Shown: one piece after another, positions 15,638-22,729 of the stretch | Layout of the letters: each line of letters begins with the position of its first letter | Numbering within the stretch: the stretch's first letter is position 1 | DNA from: JBBRYK01 sp038237665 | GTDB taxonomy: Bacteria; Actinomycetota; Thermoleophilia; Gaiellales; Gaiellaceae | Direction: 5' to 3' | Assembly: GCA_038237665.1 (NCBI GenBank) | Contig: JBBRYK010000001.1 | Coordinates: 1-64,000 of the forward strand | DNA length: 64,000 nt | Made by a program: the position numbers and the translations under genes | Notes under the pieces: model-generated | Told to the model about the DNA's origin: nothing | The model's input: only the letters and a program-made list of their open reading frames with translations | Database searches by the model: none

Positions 15638-16315
15638 ATGAAGGTGCTGATCGTCGAGGACGAGCTGAAGATGGCAAGCCTGCTCTCGCGTGGCTTCCGG
15701 TCGAACGGCGATGCCGTTGACATCGCGAGGACGGGAGAGGATGCCGAGTGGATGGCCAAGGCGGCCGAGTACGACGCGATCGTGCTCGACGTCATGCTCC
15801 CCGGCCGCGACGGATTCGAGACCTGCGCGGCGCTGCGGGAGGCGGGCAACTGGACGCCGGTGCTGATGCTGACCGCGCGCGACTCGATCGAGGACCGGGT
15901 GCGAGGGCTCGATGTCGGTGCAGACGACTACCTCGTCAAGCCGTTCTCGTTCGCCGAGCTTCTTGCCCGACTGCGCGCGCTTGCCCGGCGAGGGGGGCGG
16001 GAACGGCCGACGATGCTGAAAGTAGGCGACCTTCGCCTCGATCCTGCGACGCGCCAGGTCTGGCGGGGGAGGGAGGAGATCGAGTTGACGGCGAAGGAGT
16101 TCGCGCTGCTCGAGGCCTTCATGCGCCGGCCCGGGCACGTGCTGACCAAGGACCAACTGCTCGAGCAAGCCTGGGACATCGGGTACGACAACCGCTCGAA
16201 CGTGATCGCCGTTTACGTCAACTACCTGCGAGAGAAGATCGACAGGCCGTTCGGGGCCCGCTCGCTGGAGACCGTTCGCGGGGCCGGCTACCGGCTGCGG
16301 GAGGAAACGCTTTGA
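15638..16315 (+). CDS. OmpR/PhoB-family response regulator
   Basis: A 225-aa regulator. The receiver domain has E7-D8, the phosphoacceptor D51 (VLDVMLPGRDG), T79 (MLTARD) and K101 (LVKPF). The C-terminal winged helix (about 130-225) contains LTAKEFALLEAFMRRPGHVL and ends with SLETVRGAGYRLRE, the usual wing signature. The kinase start overlaps its stop by 4 nt. The ATG lacks a Shine-Dalgarno, so initiation may be near-leaderless from a promoter in the repeat region upstream. The signal is probably an envelope cue, because the operon ends in an exported protein. Confidence 0.95.
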   Translation: MKVLIVEDELKMASLLSRGFRSNGDAVDIARTGEDAEWMAKAAEYDAIVLDVMLPGRDGFETCAALREAGNWTPVLMLTARDSIEDRVRGLDVGADDYLVKPFSFAELLARLRALARRGGRERPTMLKVGDLRLDPATRQVWRGREEIELTAKEFALLEAFMRRPGHVLTKDQLLEQAWDIGYDNRSNVIAVYVNYLREKIDRPFGARSLETVRGAGYRLREETL

Positions 16316-17724
16316 GCCGTATCCCGATCCGCCTGCGCCTGACGCTCGTCTTCGCGGTGGCGATCGCCGTCGTACTGGCAGCCACCGGCCTCTTCCTCTA
16401 TCTCCGCCTCGGTTCGACGCTCGACCGGACGATCAACCAGGGTCTGCGGGCACGCGCGGCCGACGTAGCCGCGCTTGCCCAGCAGGCCGACACCGGCCTC
16501 CGCGAGGCGCGCCATCCGCTCCCCGGGCCAAGCGGCGGGTTCGCCCAGGTTCTCTCCCTCCAGGGTCGCATCCTCGACGGCACGCCCGGGCTGCTTCAGC
16601 ATGCGCTGCTGTCGAAACAGCAGCTGGCCCGGGCCGTCCGCTCGGCGACGCTGGAGTCGAGCACGCTTCGCGGCGAGCACGTTCGACTCTATGCAGTGCC
16701 AGTTCAGGCACAGGGCGGCAGGCTCGTTGTCGTCGTCGGAACCTCGCTCGAGCCGCGGCGGAGCGCGGTCGCCGACCTGCGCACGCAGCTCCTGCTCGGT
16801 GGCCCGATCGCGCTCCTTCTGGCCTCGATCGCCGGGTACCTGCTCGCAGCCGCGGCCCTGCGCCCGGTCGAGCGCATGGGCGAGCAGGCCGCGACGATCT
16901 CCGCGGCCAGTCCGGGGCGCCGGCTGTCCGTGCCGCCGGCCGACGACGAGCTGGCCAGGCTCGGCCGCCGGCTGAACGAGATGCTGGCTCGTCTCGAGGC
17001 CGCGCTCGGGCGCGAGCGCACCTTCGTGGCAGACGCCAGCCACGAGCTGCGGACGCCGCTTGCGCTCCTGAAGACGGAGATCGAGCTCGCCCTCGACGAC
17101 CCGGGGTCGGCGCCGGAGCTGGAAGCCGCCCTCCGCTCAGCCGGGGACGAGACCGATCGCCTCTCGCAGCTGGCCGAGGACCTGCTGCTGCTAGGACGCG
17201 CCGATTCGGGTGGTCTTCCGATCCGCCGGACCCGCGTCGACGTCGTCGCGGCGCTCGCGACCGTCGCCGAACGCTTCCGCCGGCGGGCAGAGGCCGCCGG
17301 GCGCCGGATCGAGGTGGATGCCCCTCCGGGCCTCGCCGTCCTCGCCGACCGGCTCCGCCTCGAACAGGCACTGGCCAATCTCGTCGACAACTCGCTCCGG
17401 CACGGGGCCGGCTCGATTCGGCTCGAGGGGGCCGAGCGCCAAGGCCGGGTCGAGCTGCACGTGAGCGACGAGGGAGAAGGATTCCCGGCGGCCTTTCTCG
17501 GCCAGGCGTTCCAGCGCTTCTCCCGGTCGGACGGGGCGCGGAGCCGCGGCGGCGCCGGCCTCGGGCTGGCGATCGTGGCCGCGATCGCCAATGCCCATGA
17601 GGGCACCGCCGCGGCCGGCAACCGGCCGGGCGGCGGCTCCGAGGTCACGCTGACGCTGCCGTTCGATCCGGTGGCGAGCAGTCAGGTCGAGTTCAGGCCG
17701 GACGCGCGAACCTACGTCGTATGA
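16312..17724 (+). CDS. transmembrane sensor histidine kinase
   Basis: A 470-aa kinase starting at TTG 16312 (TTGA overlap with the regulator). Domains are TM1 at 9-31, an extracytoplasmic sensor of about 125 residues, TM2 at 159-182, HAMP to about 235, and HisKA with phospho-His H244 in FVADASHELRTPLALL. The HATPase has an N box (QALANLVDNSLRHG), G1 (VSDEGEGFP), F box (FSRSD) and G2 (GGAGLGLAIV). Architecture matches the EnvZ/CutS/TcrY-like kinases of actinobacteria. The outer domain has no recognised ligand fold. The downstream secreted protein overlaps by 4 nt and may be the sensed or regulated partner. Confidence 0.94.
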   Translation: MSRIPIRLRLTLVFAVAIAVVLAATGLFLYLRLGSTLDRTINQGLRARAADVAALAQQADTGLREARHPLPGPSGGFAQVLSLQGRILDGTPGLLQHALLSKQQLARAVRSATLESSTLRGEHVRLYAVPVQAQGGRLVVVVGTSLEPRRSAVADLRTQLLLGGPIALLLASIAGYLLAAAALRPVERMGEQAATISAASPGRRLSVPPADDELARLGRRLNEMLARLEAALGRERTFVADASHELRTPLALLKTEIELALDDPGSAPELEAALRSAGDETDRLSQLAEDLLLLGRADSGGLPIRRTRVDVVAALATVAERFRRRAEAAGRRIEVDAPPGLAVLADRLRLEQALANLVDNSLRHGAGSIRLEGAERQGRVELHVSDEGEGFPAAFLGQAFQRFSRSDGARSRGGAGLGLAIVAAIANAHEGTAAAGNRPGGGSEVTLTLPFDPVASSQVEFRPDARTYVV

Positions 17725-18248
17725 GCTTCGCGCGAACGGTCGGCATCCTCGCCGCGGTCGCTTCTATTGCCGCCGGCGGGGCCTCGGCCGCGCGGGCCGA
17801 CATCCCGGACAACCAGGTCTTCCTGACGTTCCGCGATCCGGCCGCCGGCTACTCGATCAAGTACCCGGAGGGCTGGCAGCGACGCGGGAACGGCAGTGAC
17901 GTGACCTTCGAGAACCGGAACAACTTCATCCACATCGTCATTTCACACGGCGCTCCGTTCACGCTCGCGACGGTCCGTGCCGACCTCGCCCAGCTGAAGG
18001 CCTCGAATCCGTCCGCCAGGCCTGGCACGCCCACGGCGGTCAAGGCCGGAGCGAACTCCGCGTTCAAGGTCGTGTACACGATGACGAGCAAGCCAAACCC
18101 GGTGACGAATAAACGGGTCACCGTCTCCGTCGATCGTTACTATCTCTCGCACGCGTCCAAAAGGGCCATCGTGGATCTCGCGGGTGTGATCCACGACGAC
18201 AACGTTGACGCGTACCGGCTCATCATTCAGAGTTTCCGCTGGGTCTGA
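17721..18248 (+). CDS. secreted PsbP/DcrB-like small protein
   Basis: A 175-aa exported protein. The signal peptide covers residues 1-27 (AVASIAAGGASAARA). The mature part opens with FRDPAAGYSIKYPEGWQRRG, the family hallmark of PsbP/DcrB/DUF1795-like domains (a five- or six-stranded sheet with helices), and ends with RLIIQSFRWV, which is also typical. There is no lipobox Cys, so it is periplasmic or secreted, not lipid-anchored. Translationally coupled to the sensor kinase through a 4-nt ATGA overlap, so a role as an accessory to the two-component system is plausible. Its biochemical function is unknown. Confidence 0.65.
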   Translation: MSFARTVGILAAVASIAAGGASAARADIPDNQVFLTFRDPAAGYSIKYPEGWQRRGNGSDVTFENRNNFIHIVISHGAPFTLATVRADLAQLKASNPSARPGTPTAVKAGANSAFKVVYTMTSKPNPVTNKRVTVSVDRYYLSHASKRAIVDLAGVIHDDNVDAYRLIIQSFRWV

Positions 18249-18306
18249 GCTTCTAAGTGCCGCTCCTCACGCGGCCACCAAGACGAGTCTAGGGCGAGGC
18301 GGCGAG

Positions 18307-19470
18307 ATGCGGATTGCGATTGTCAGCGATTACTACTACCCCCAGCTGGGCGGGATCACGGAGCACGTCCAGGGCCAGGCGACCGAGCTGACCCGCCGCG
18401 GTCACCAGGTCACGGTGGTCACGCCCAAGCTGCTCCGCGCGCCGAAGATCGTCGACGACCACGTCCCCGAGCGGTCCTTCGAGCTGGTCCACGTTGGCCG
18501 GGCGATCCCGTTCTACGTGAACGGATCGGAATCGCTCCTGACGGTCGTGCCGCGAATCCGCGCCGATCTCAGCCGCTTCTTTGCAAGGAGGAAGTTCGAC
18601 GTCGTTCACGTCCACAACCCGTTCGGGCCGATGCTCCCGATCGCGGCGATCATGTCGTCGCGCGCGCCGGTCACGGTCGGGACGTTCCACAGTGTCGTTC
18701 CGCCGGACTACCGGCTGCTGGCGGCGATGCGACCTCTGCTCCAGATCGTTCTGCGCAGGCTCGACGAGCGGCTCTGCGTCTCGGACGCGGTGATCGACTC
18801 GATCGGCCCCTATTTCCCTTCGCTCGGCTTCAAGACGATCCCGAACGGCATCGACACCGGTTTCTTCTCTCCGGCCGCCGAACCGCTGCCGGAGCTGACC
18901 GACAAGCGCAACATCATCTTCGTGGGCCGCTTCGACCCCAGGAACGGCGTCAAGCACATGCTCGGCGCCTTCACCGCGCTACGGTCGAAGCGCGACGACG
19001 TCCGCCTGATCATCGTCGGCGACGGGCCGCTGCGCGCGATCATCCACCGCAAGGTGCCCGTCGAGCTCCGCGACGATGTCGTCTTCGCCGGCCGGGTGAA
19101 CGGGCTGCGACCCCGCTACCTGGCGAGCGCCGAGGTCCTGTGCACGCCATGCAGCCTCGCCTCGTTCGGCATGGTGCTCCTCGAAGGCATGAGTGCCGGG
19201 CTGCCGGTCGTCGCGAGTCGGCTGCCCGGTTTCGAGTACGTTATGCGGGACGGCGTGGACGGGCTGATGGTCGATCGGCCCGACGACGAGGACGGGTTCG
19301 CGGCCGCGCTCGAGCGGCTGCTCGACAGTCGGGAGCTCAGAGAGTCGATGGGTGCCGCCGGCCGGCAGCGCGCTCTGGAGACGTTTGCGTGGCCGGTCGT
19401 GGTCGACCGCGTCGAGGCTCTCTACGGTGAGCTCCTCGAGCGCAAGCGAGCTGTACCCGCGCTCGCCTGA
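18307..19470 (+). CDS. GT4-family glycosyltransferase (PimA-like)
   Basis: A 387-aa GT-B glycosyltransferase. The ATG at 18307 is chosen because MRIAIVSDYYYPQLGGITEH is the standard N-terminal Rossmann start with the acceptor-side Gly loop. The C-terminal donor domain has FVGRFDPRNGVKHML, IVGDGPLR and the EX7E-type motif in ASFGMVLLEGMSAGLPVVAS. Similar to actinobacterial phosphatidylinositol mannosyltransferase and related lipid glycosyltransferases, so the acceptor may be a membrane lipid, but substrate assignment is inference. Two nucleotides separate it from the polysaccharide deacetylase gene. Confidence 0.88.
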   Translation: MRIAIVSDYYYPQLGGITEHVQGQATELTRRGHQVTVVTPKLLRAPKIVDDHVPERSFELVHVGRAIPFYVNGSESLLTVVPRIRADLSRFFARRKFDVVHVHNPFGPMLPIAAIMSSRAPVTVGTFHSVVPPDYRLLAAMRPLLQIVLRRLDERLCVSDAVIDSIGPYFPSLGFKTIPNGIDTGFFSPAAEPLPELTDKRNIIFVGRFDPRNGVKHMLGAFTALRSKRDDVRLIIVGDGPLRAIIHRKVPVELRDDVVFAGRVNGLRPRYLASAEVLCTPCSLASFGMVLLEGMSAGLPVVASRLPGFEYVMRDGVDGLMVDRPDDEDGFAAALERLLDSRELRESMGAAGRQRALETFAWPVVVDRVEALYGELLERKRAVPALA

Positions 19471-19472
19471 TC

Positions 19473-20255
19473 GTGGACAAGCACGCGACGTGGCTCGCCT
19501 GCGGGGGCGTTGCTACAGCACTTGCCGGCGCCGGCGCCGCCGCGGACCGACGCCTCGGAACCTCGCCCTGCCTGGCCGCTGTAGGTGCGGTCGCAGGTTG
19601 CGCGTACCTCGTCGGCACGTTCAGCCAGGCCTCGCCGCTCTTCGGCCGAAGCGCCCGGACGCACGGTGCCGACGGCGCCTTCGCGTTGACCTTCGACGAC
19701 GGGCCCGATCCTCGCTACACGCGGCGGATCAGCGCGCAGCTCGCGGCTCGCGGCCACCGGGCCACGTTCTTCGTTCTGGGCCGAGCCGTGCAGAGGCATC
19801 CCGAGGTCGCCGCGCAGCTGCTTGCCGACGGGCACGAGCTCGCGAATCACGGTGACGACCACCGGCTGCTCGCGTTCAGCACCCCGCGCGCGGTCCGCGA
19901 GCAGATCGCCGCGACCGAGCGTGCGCTCGAGGATGCGACGGGGTCTCTTCCCGTGCGCCTCTTCCGCGCACCGCACGGCGTGCGGAGCCCATGGCTTGCC
20001 CGCACGGTCCGGTCGCTCGGCTACCGGATGTGTGGGTGGAACGGCCATGTCTTCGACACGGCCGAGCCCGGAGTCGAGGCGATCGTCGAGCGTGCCGGCC
20101 GGCTGCTCGGCCCCGGCGCGGTCGTGCTCCTGCACGACGGCGACGGCTCGGGCCGTGGCGGAGAGCGGGAGGAGACTGTCGAGGCGCTGCTGCCGATCCT
20201 CGAGGCCGCCGAGTCGCGGGGGCTTCGCTCGGTGCCTCTCAGCACGTTGCTCTGA
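19473..20255 (+). CDS. membrane-anchored polysaccharide deacetylase (NodB fold)
   Basis: A 260-aa protein with two N-terminal hydrophobic segments (about 8-24 and 32-50) and a NodB domain. Motif 1 is TFDDGPDP (catalytic D75, metal D76), motif 2 ANHGDDH (metal His pair), motif 3 RAPHGVRSPW and motif 5 LLHDGDG. All metal and catalytic positions of carbohydrate esterase family 4 are present, so it should remove N- or O-acetyl groups from an extracellular glycan or a glycolipid. It follows the GT4 gene by 2 nt, suggesting that both act on the same cell-surface molecule. Confidence 0.88.
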   Translation: MDKHATWLACGGVATALAGAGAAADRRLGTSPCLAAVGAVAGCAYLVGTFSQASPLFGRSARTHGADGAFALTFDDGPDPRYTRRISAQLAARGHRATFFVLGRAVQRHPEVAAQLLADGHELANHGDDHRLLAFSTPRAVREQIAATERALEDATGSLPVRLFRAPHGVRSPWLARTVRSLGYRMCGWNGHVFDTAEPGVEAIVERAGRLLGPGAVVLLHDGDGSGRGGEREETVEALLPILEAAESRGLRSVPLSTLL

Positions 20256-20339
20256 GTTTCCCACCAACCGGACGCTTTCGGATCATACGACGCTGCGTTA
20301 GAGAAGTCCGCAGGAGCGACCAAACGGGCCGCGAATGAT

Positions 20340-21107
20340 GTGCGCGTGCCAATCGAACTCCTCGAGTGGCTACGCGACCAGTGCGCAGAGTACGAGTTCG
20401 ACGTCGCAGCGCTCTATCGCAGGAGAGGGGACCATCCCTGGCCTCTCACGGCTCAGGACGAGCACGAGCTCGAGCGCAAGCTCGAGGACGGTGGGCACTT
20501 CCTGCCGTTGCCGAAGGAGCCCGCGGCTCTAGCGAACATCCTCGAGGTTTCGATTGTGGACTACCTGATCGAGCGCGTCGAGGGAACACTCGGGATCGAG
20601 GTCGCGCGAGGCACGGAGCGTGGCTATCCGGACCTGGAGTTCACCGGCCCTGCACTGGATGGCCAGTTCTATTCGGTCGACGTCAAGGTTGCGCGCCGCG
20701 CGCGCGGCGGGAGGCGGACACAGAGCCGGATAACGCTCTACACCGGCAACACCTTCTTCCGTTTCCCACAGCTGCACTGGCCAGGGACGTTTCGACCGTT
20801 CGACGACTATGCGCGCCACCTGTCGCTCATCTGCATCTACACGCTCGAGGAGGTCGCTCCGTCGCGCGCATCGAACCTTGAGCTCCTTGTCCACGAGACG
20901 TGGCGGATCGCCTCTCGGCAGCGCTCGTCGACGACGCGTGAATACCTCGGCGCGGTCGTCAACATCGACGGACTGCGAGACGGCGAGGGCGAGTTCGAGA
21001 GCTCGGAGGAGTTCTATCGATACTGGCGACGGTTCAACTTCCGGATCGGACGCGCCGTTCAGCAGCAACTCGATCGCCTGCTCGGCGAGCAAGATCGCGA
21101 CCGATAA
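20340..21107 (+). CDS. type II restriction endonuclease, EcoRV-like PD-(D/E)XK fold
   Basis: A 255-aa protein. Its active-site layout matches EcoRV exactly in spacing. E69 (NILEVSI), D98 (GYPDLEF), D114 and K116 (YSVDVKVA) are separated by 29, 16 and 2 residues, the same as E45, D74, D90 and K92 of EcoRV. Further parallels are a Gly-Thr loop before the PD motif, RPFDDYARHLSLICIYT against YPFDQYIAHWIIGYVYT, and FESSEEFYRYWRRF against FDSEDEFLDYWRNY. GTG start. It faces the cytosine methyltransferase gene tail to tail with a 37-nt gap. EcoRV itself is protected by an adenine methylase, so the recognised site here is probably different and contains cytosine. Confidence 0.82.
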   Translation: MRVPIELLEWLRDQCAEYEFDVAALYRRRGDHPWPLTAQDEHELERKLEDGGHFLPLPKEPAALANILEVSIVDYLIERVEGTLGIEVARGTERGYPDLEFTGPALDGQFYSVDVKVARRARGGRRTQSRITLYTGNTFFRFPQLHWPGTFRPFDDYARHLSLICIYTLEEVAPSRASNLELLVHETWRIASRQRSSTTREYLGAVVNIDGLRDGEGEFESSEEFYRYWRRFNFRIGRAVQQQLDRLLGEQDRDR

Positions 21108-21144
21108 CTCTCTCGCTGAGTCTCGTCCACCGAAGCTAGTTTCT

Positions 21145-22194
21145 TTACGCGGCTTCGCGTAGTGCGCGCGCGATTTCTTCGGCGAGAAGCGGAGGGACCG
21201 CGTTACCGATCTGCCGCTGCGCTGATCGCCTCGAGCCGACAATCTCGTAGTCGTCCGGGAATGTCTGGAGCCGCTTGATCTCCGGCAGCCTCAACCTGCG
21301 ATTCTCCCAGTGGAATGGGCCGACGTACGGTCCGGGTTGCGCCTGGATCGTCGGCGAGGGCTGCGACGGGTCGAGCTTCAAGAGGAAGCTCCAATAACGG
21401 GACCGCCACTCGAACAGCGGGCTCGGGTGGCCCCGCTTATCCGTGTAGAAGAGGTAGTTGTCCCCAGGCGGAATGCCTGGAAGCAGATGGCCGTAGCGAC
21501 CGTTCACATGTTCCTCGGGCTCTTCATAGTCAACGCGTGTTCTGAGATCGCCTATGGCCTCACCGGTCGTCACGTGCGGTCGTAACGATCGGTCCCAATC
21601 CTTTCGCGTCTCGTGCGCGCCCCCGTGAGTCGGGGCCGGAAACCCTGGCTCGCTATCGAGCGACCCCATCACGAAGATCCGTTGCCGTCGTTGCGGAACC
21701 CCATAGTCTGCAGCGAGGATCACCCGCTCGACGACGTTGTAGCCCAGCGCTCGGCAGGTCGTGAGCAGCTTCTCGAACCAGGCCGTGTTGTGGTTCTTGT
21801 ACGCGAGCCCGTAGACGTTCTCGAGCAGGAAGGCACCTGGCCGCGCCTCGTCGAGGACGCGGAGGTAATGGTCGAGCAAACTCGCCTCCGGATCTCTCCC
21901 GGCGCGCTTGTACTCGAGCCAGTTGCCCGACTTCGAGAAGGGCGTGCACGGCGGTCCACCGACGAGCAGCGCGGAATCGCCTGGCGCGAGATCGCCGGCC
22001 TCGAGGATCGCCTTGGTCGTGAACGTCCGGATGTCGCCCTGGAGCACCGGAGTGCGCGGGAAGTTCGCACGAAGCGTCTCGCATGAGTCGCGGTCGTGGT
22101 CGAGCGAGACAGCAATGCGGTAGCCTGCCCGCTCGACGCCAACATCGAGGCCACCCGCTCCACCGAACAGGCTGATGGCCGGCAGATCAGACAC
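21145..22194 (-). CDS. DNA (cytosine-5)-methyltransferase
   Basis: A 349-aa enzyme of the Dcm/HhaI family. Motif I is ISLFGGAGGLDVG, motif IV GGPPCTPFS with nucleophile C83, motif VI ENV (125-127), motif VIII PQRRQRIFV and motif X RQIGNAVPPLLAEEIARAL. The variable target-recognition region spans about 200-300. The GTG at 22194 is chosen because GGGGAGAG lies 6 nt upstream. An in-frame start 69 nt earlier would run across the vsr start. It protects the genome from the convergent EcoRV-like nuclease and is transcribed divergently from the Vsr-like gene (43 nt between the starts). Confidence 0.95.
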   Translation of the reverse strand: MSDLPAISLFGGAGGLDVGVERAGYRIAVSLDHDRDSCETLRANFPRTPVLQGDIRTFTTKAILEAGDLAPGDSALLVGGPPCTPFSKSGNWLEYKRAGRDPEASLLDHYLRVLDEARPGAFLLENVYGLAYKNHNTAWFEKLLTTCRALGYNVVERVILAADYGVPQRRQRIFVMGSLDSEPGFPAPTHGGAHETRKDWDRSLRPHVTTGEAIGDLRTRVDYEEPEEHVNGRYGHLLPGIPPGDNYLFYTDKRGHPSPLFEWRSRYWSFLLKLDPSQPSPTIQAQPGPYVGPFHWENRRLRLPEIKRLQTFPDDYEIVGSRRSAQRQIGNAVPPLLAEEIARALREAA

Positions 22195-22237
22195 GCTCCG
22201 CTCTCCCCCTGCCTCGTCCGAAGGACGGCGCCGCATC

Positions 22238-22633
22238 ATGGCGAGCATTCGGAGCTCGCACACCCGTCCGGAGCGGGTCCTCCGATCGGCTCTTTGGCAG
22301 GCTGGCGCGCGCGGCTTCCGCTGTCACTGGCCTGGACCTGGCGGACGGATCGACATCGCCTTCGTGGGACGCAAAGTCGCCATCTTCGTCGACGGCTCCT
22401 TCTGGCACGGTCATCCGAGCAAGTGGCAGGCGGGTCGCTGGCAGGGGTACTGGGACGCGAAGATCAAGAGGAACATCGCGCGCGATGCCGCTCAGAACCA
22501 GGCGCTTGCCGAGGCCGGTTGGGAGGTACTTCGCTTGTGGGAGTTCGAGGTGGATCGCGACGCCTCCGCTGTGGCCCGCAAGGTCTGCGAGGTACTCAAA
22601 AAGCCCGTCGGCCGACGGGCTACCTCAAAGTAG
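22238..22633 (+). CDS. vsr: Vsr-like very-short-patch-repair endonuclease without zinc cysteines
   Basis: A 131-aa Vsr-family protein. MASIRSSHTRPERVLRSAL matches the N-terminal family signature, GRIDIAF carries the metal Asp (D39, equal to D51 of E. coli Vsr) and FVDGSFWHGH carries W56 and H57 (equal to W68, H69). The three zinc-ligand cysteines of E. coli Vsr (C66, C73, C117) are S54, S61 and F103 here; only the His ligand (H59) remains. E. coli H64 is Asp, as in many homologues. Vsr nicks at T:G mismatches made by deamination of 5-methylcytosine, so its place beside a C5 methyltransferase makes sense. The 3' end contains a terminator for the opposite strand. Confidence 0.85.
   Translation: MASIRSSHTRPERVLRSALWQAGARGFRCHWPGPGGRIDIAFVGRKVAIFVDGSFWHGHPSKWQAGRWQGYWDAKIKRNIARDAAQNQALAEAGWEVLRLWEFEVDRDASAVARKVCEVLKKPVGRRATSK
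22598..22620 (-). terminator. intrinsic terminator for the leftward glycosyltransferase transcript
   Basis: The 18-bp perfect palindrome at 22603-22620 (GCCCGTCGG and its complement) is followed on the minus strand by TTTTT (22602-22598). It lies about 110 nt past the stop codon of the membrane transferase gene and inside the 3' end of vsr, so it also shields the methyltransferase from read-through. Confidence 0.6.
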
Positions 22634-22729
22634 CCCTGGGCTCGGACGGAGCCGTGCCTGCGGGATGTCAGCGAGGTCGGCCGGTGTCATCGCCGACGAC
22701 CAGCCGGCTATCCACTAGGCCTCGAACAG

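Noticed and set aside
20256..22729. Transposon or prophage carrying the restriction-modification genes
   Set aside because: No transposase, integrase, terminal repeats or att-like duplications are visible at the edges, and base composition differs little from the surroundings.
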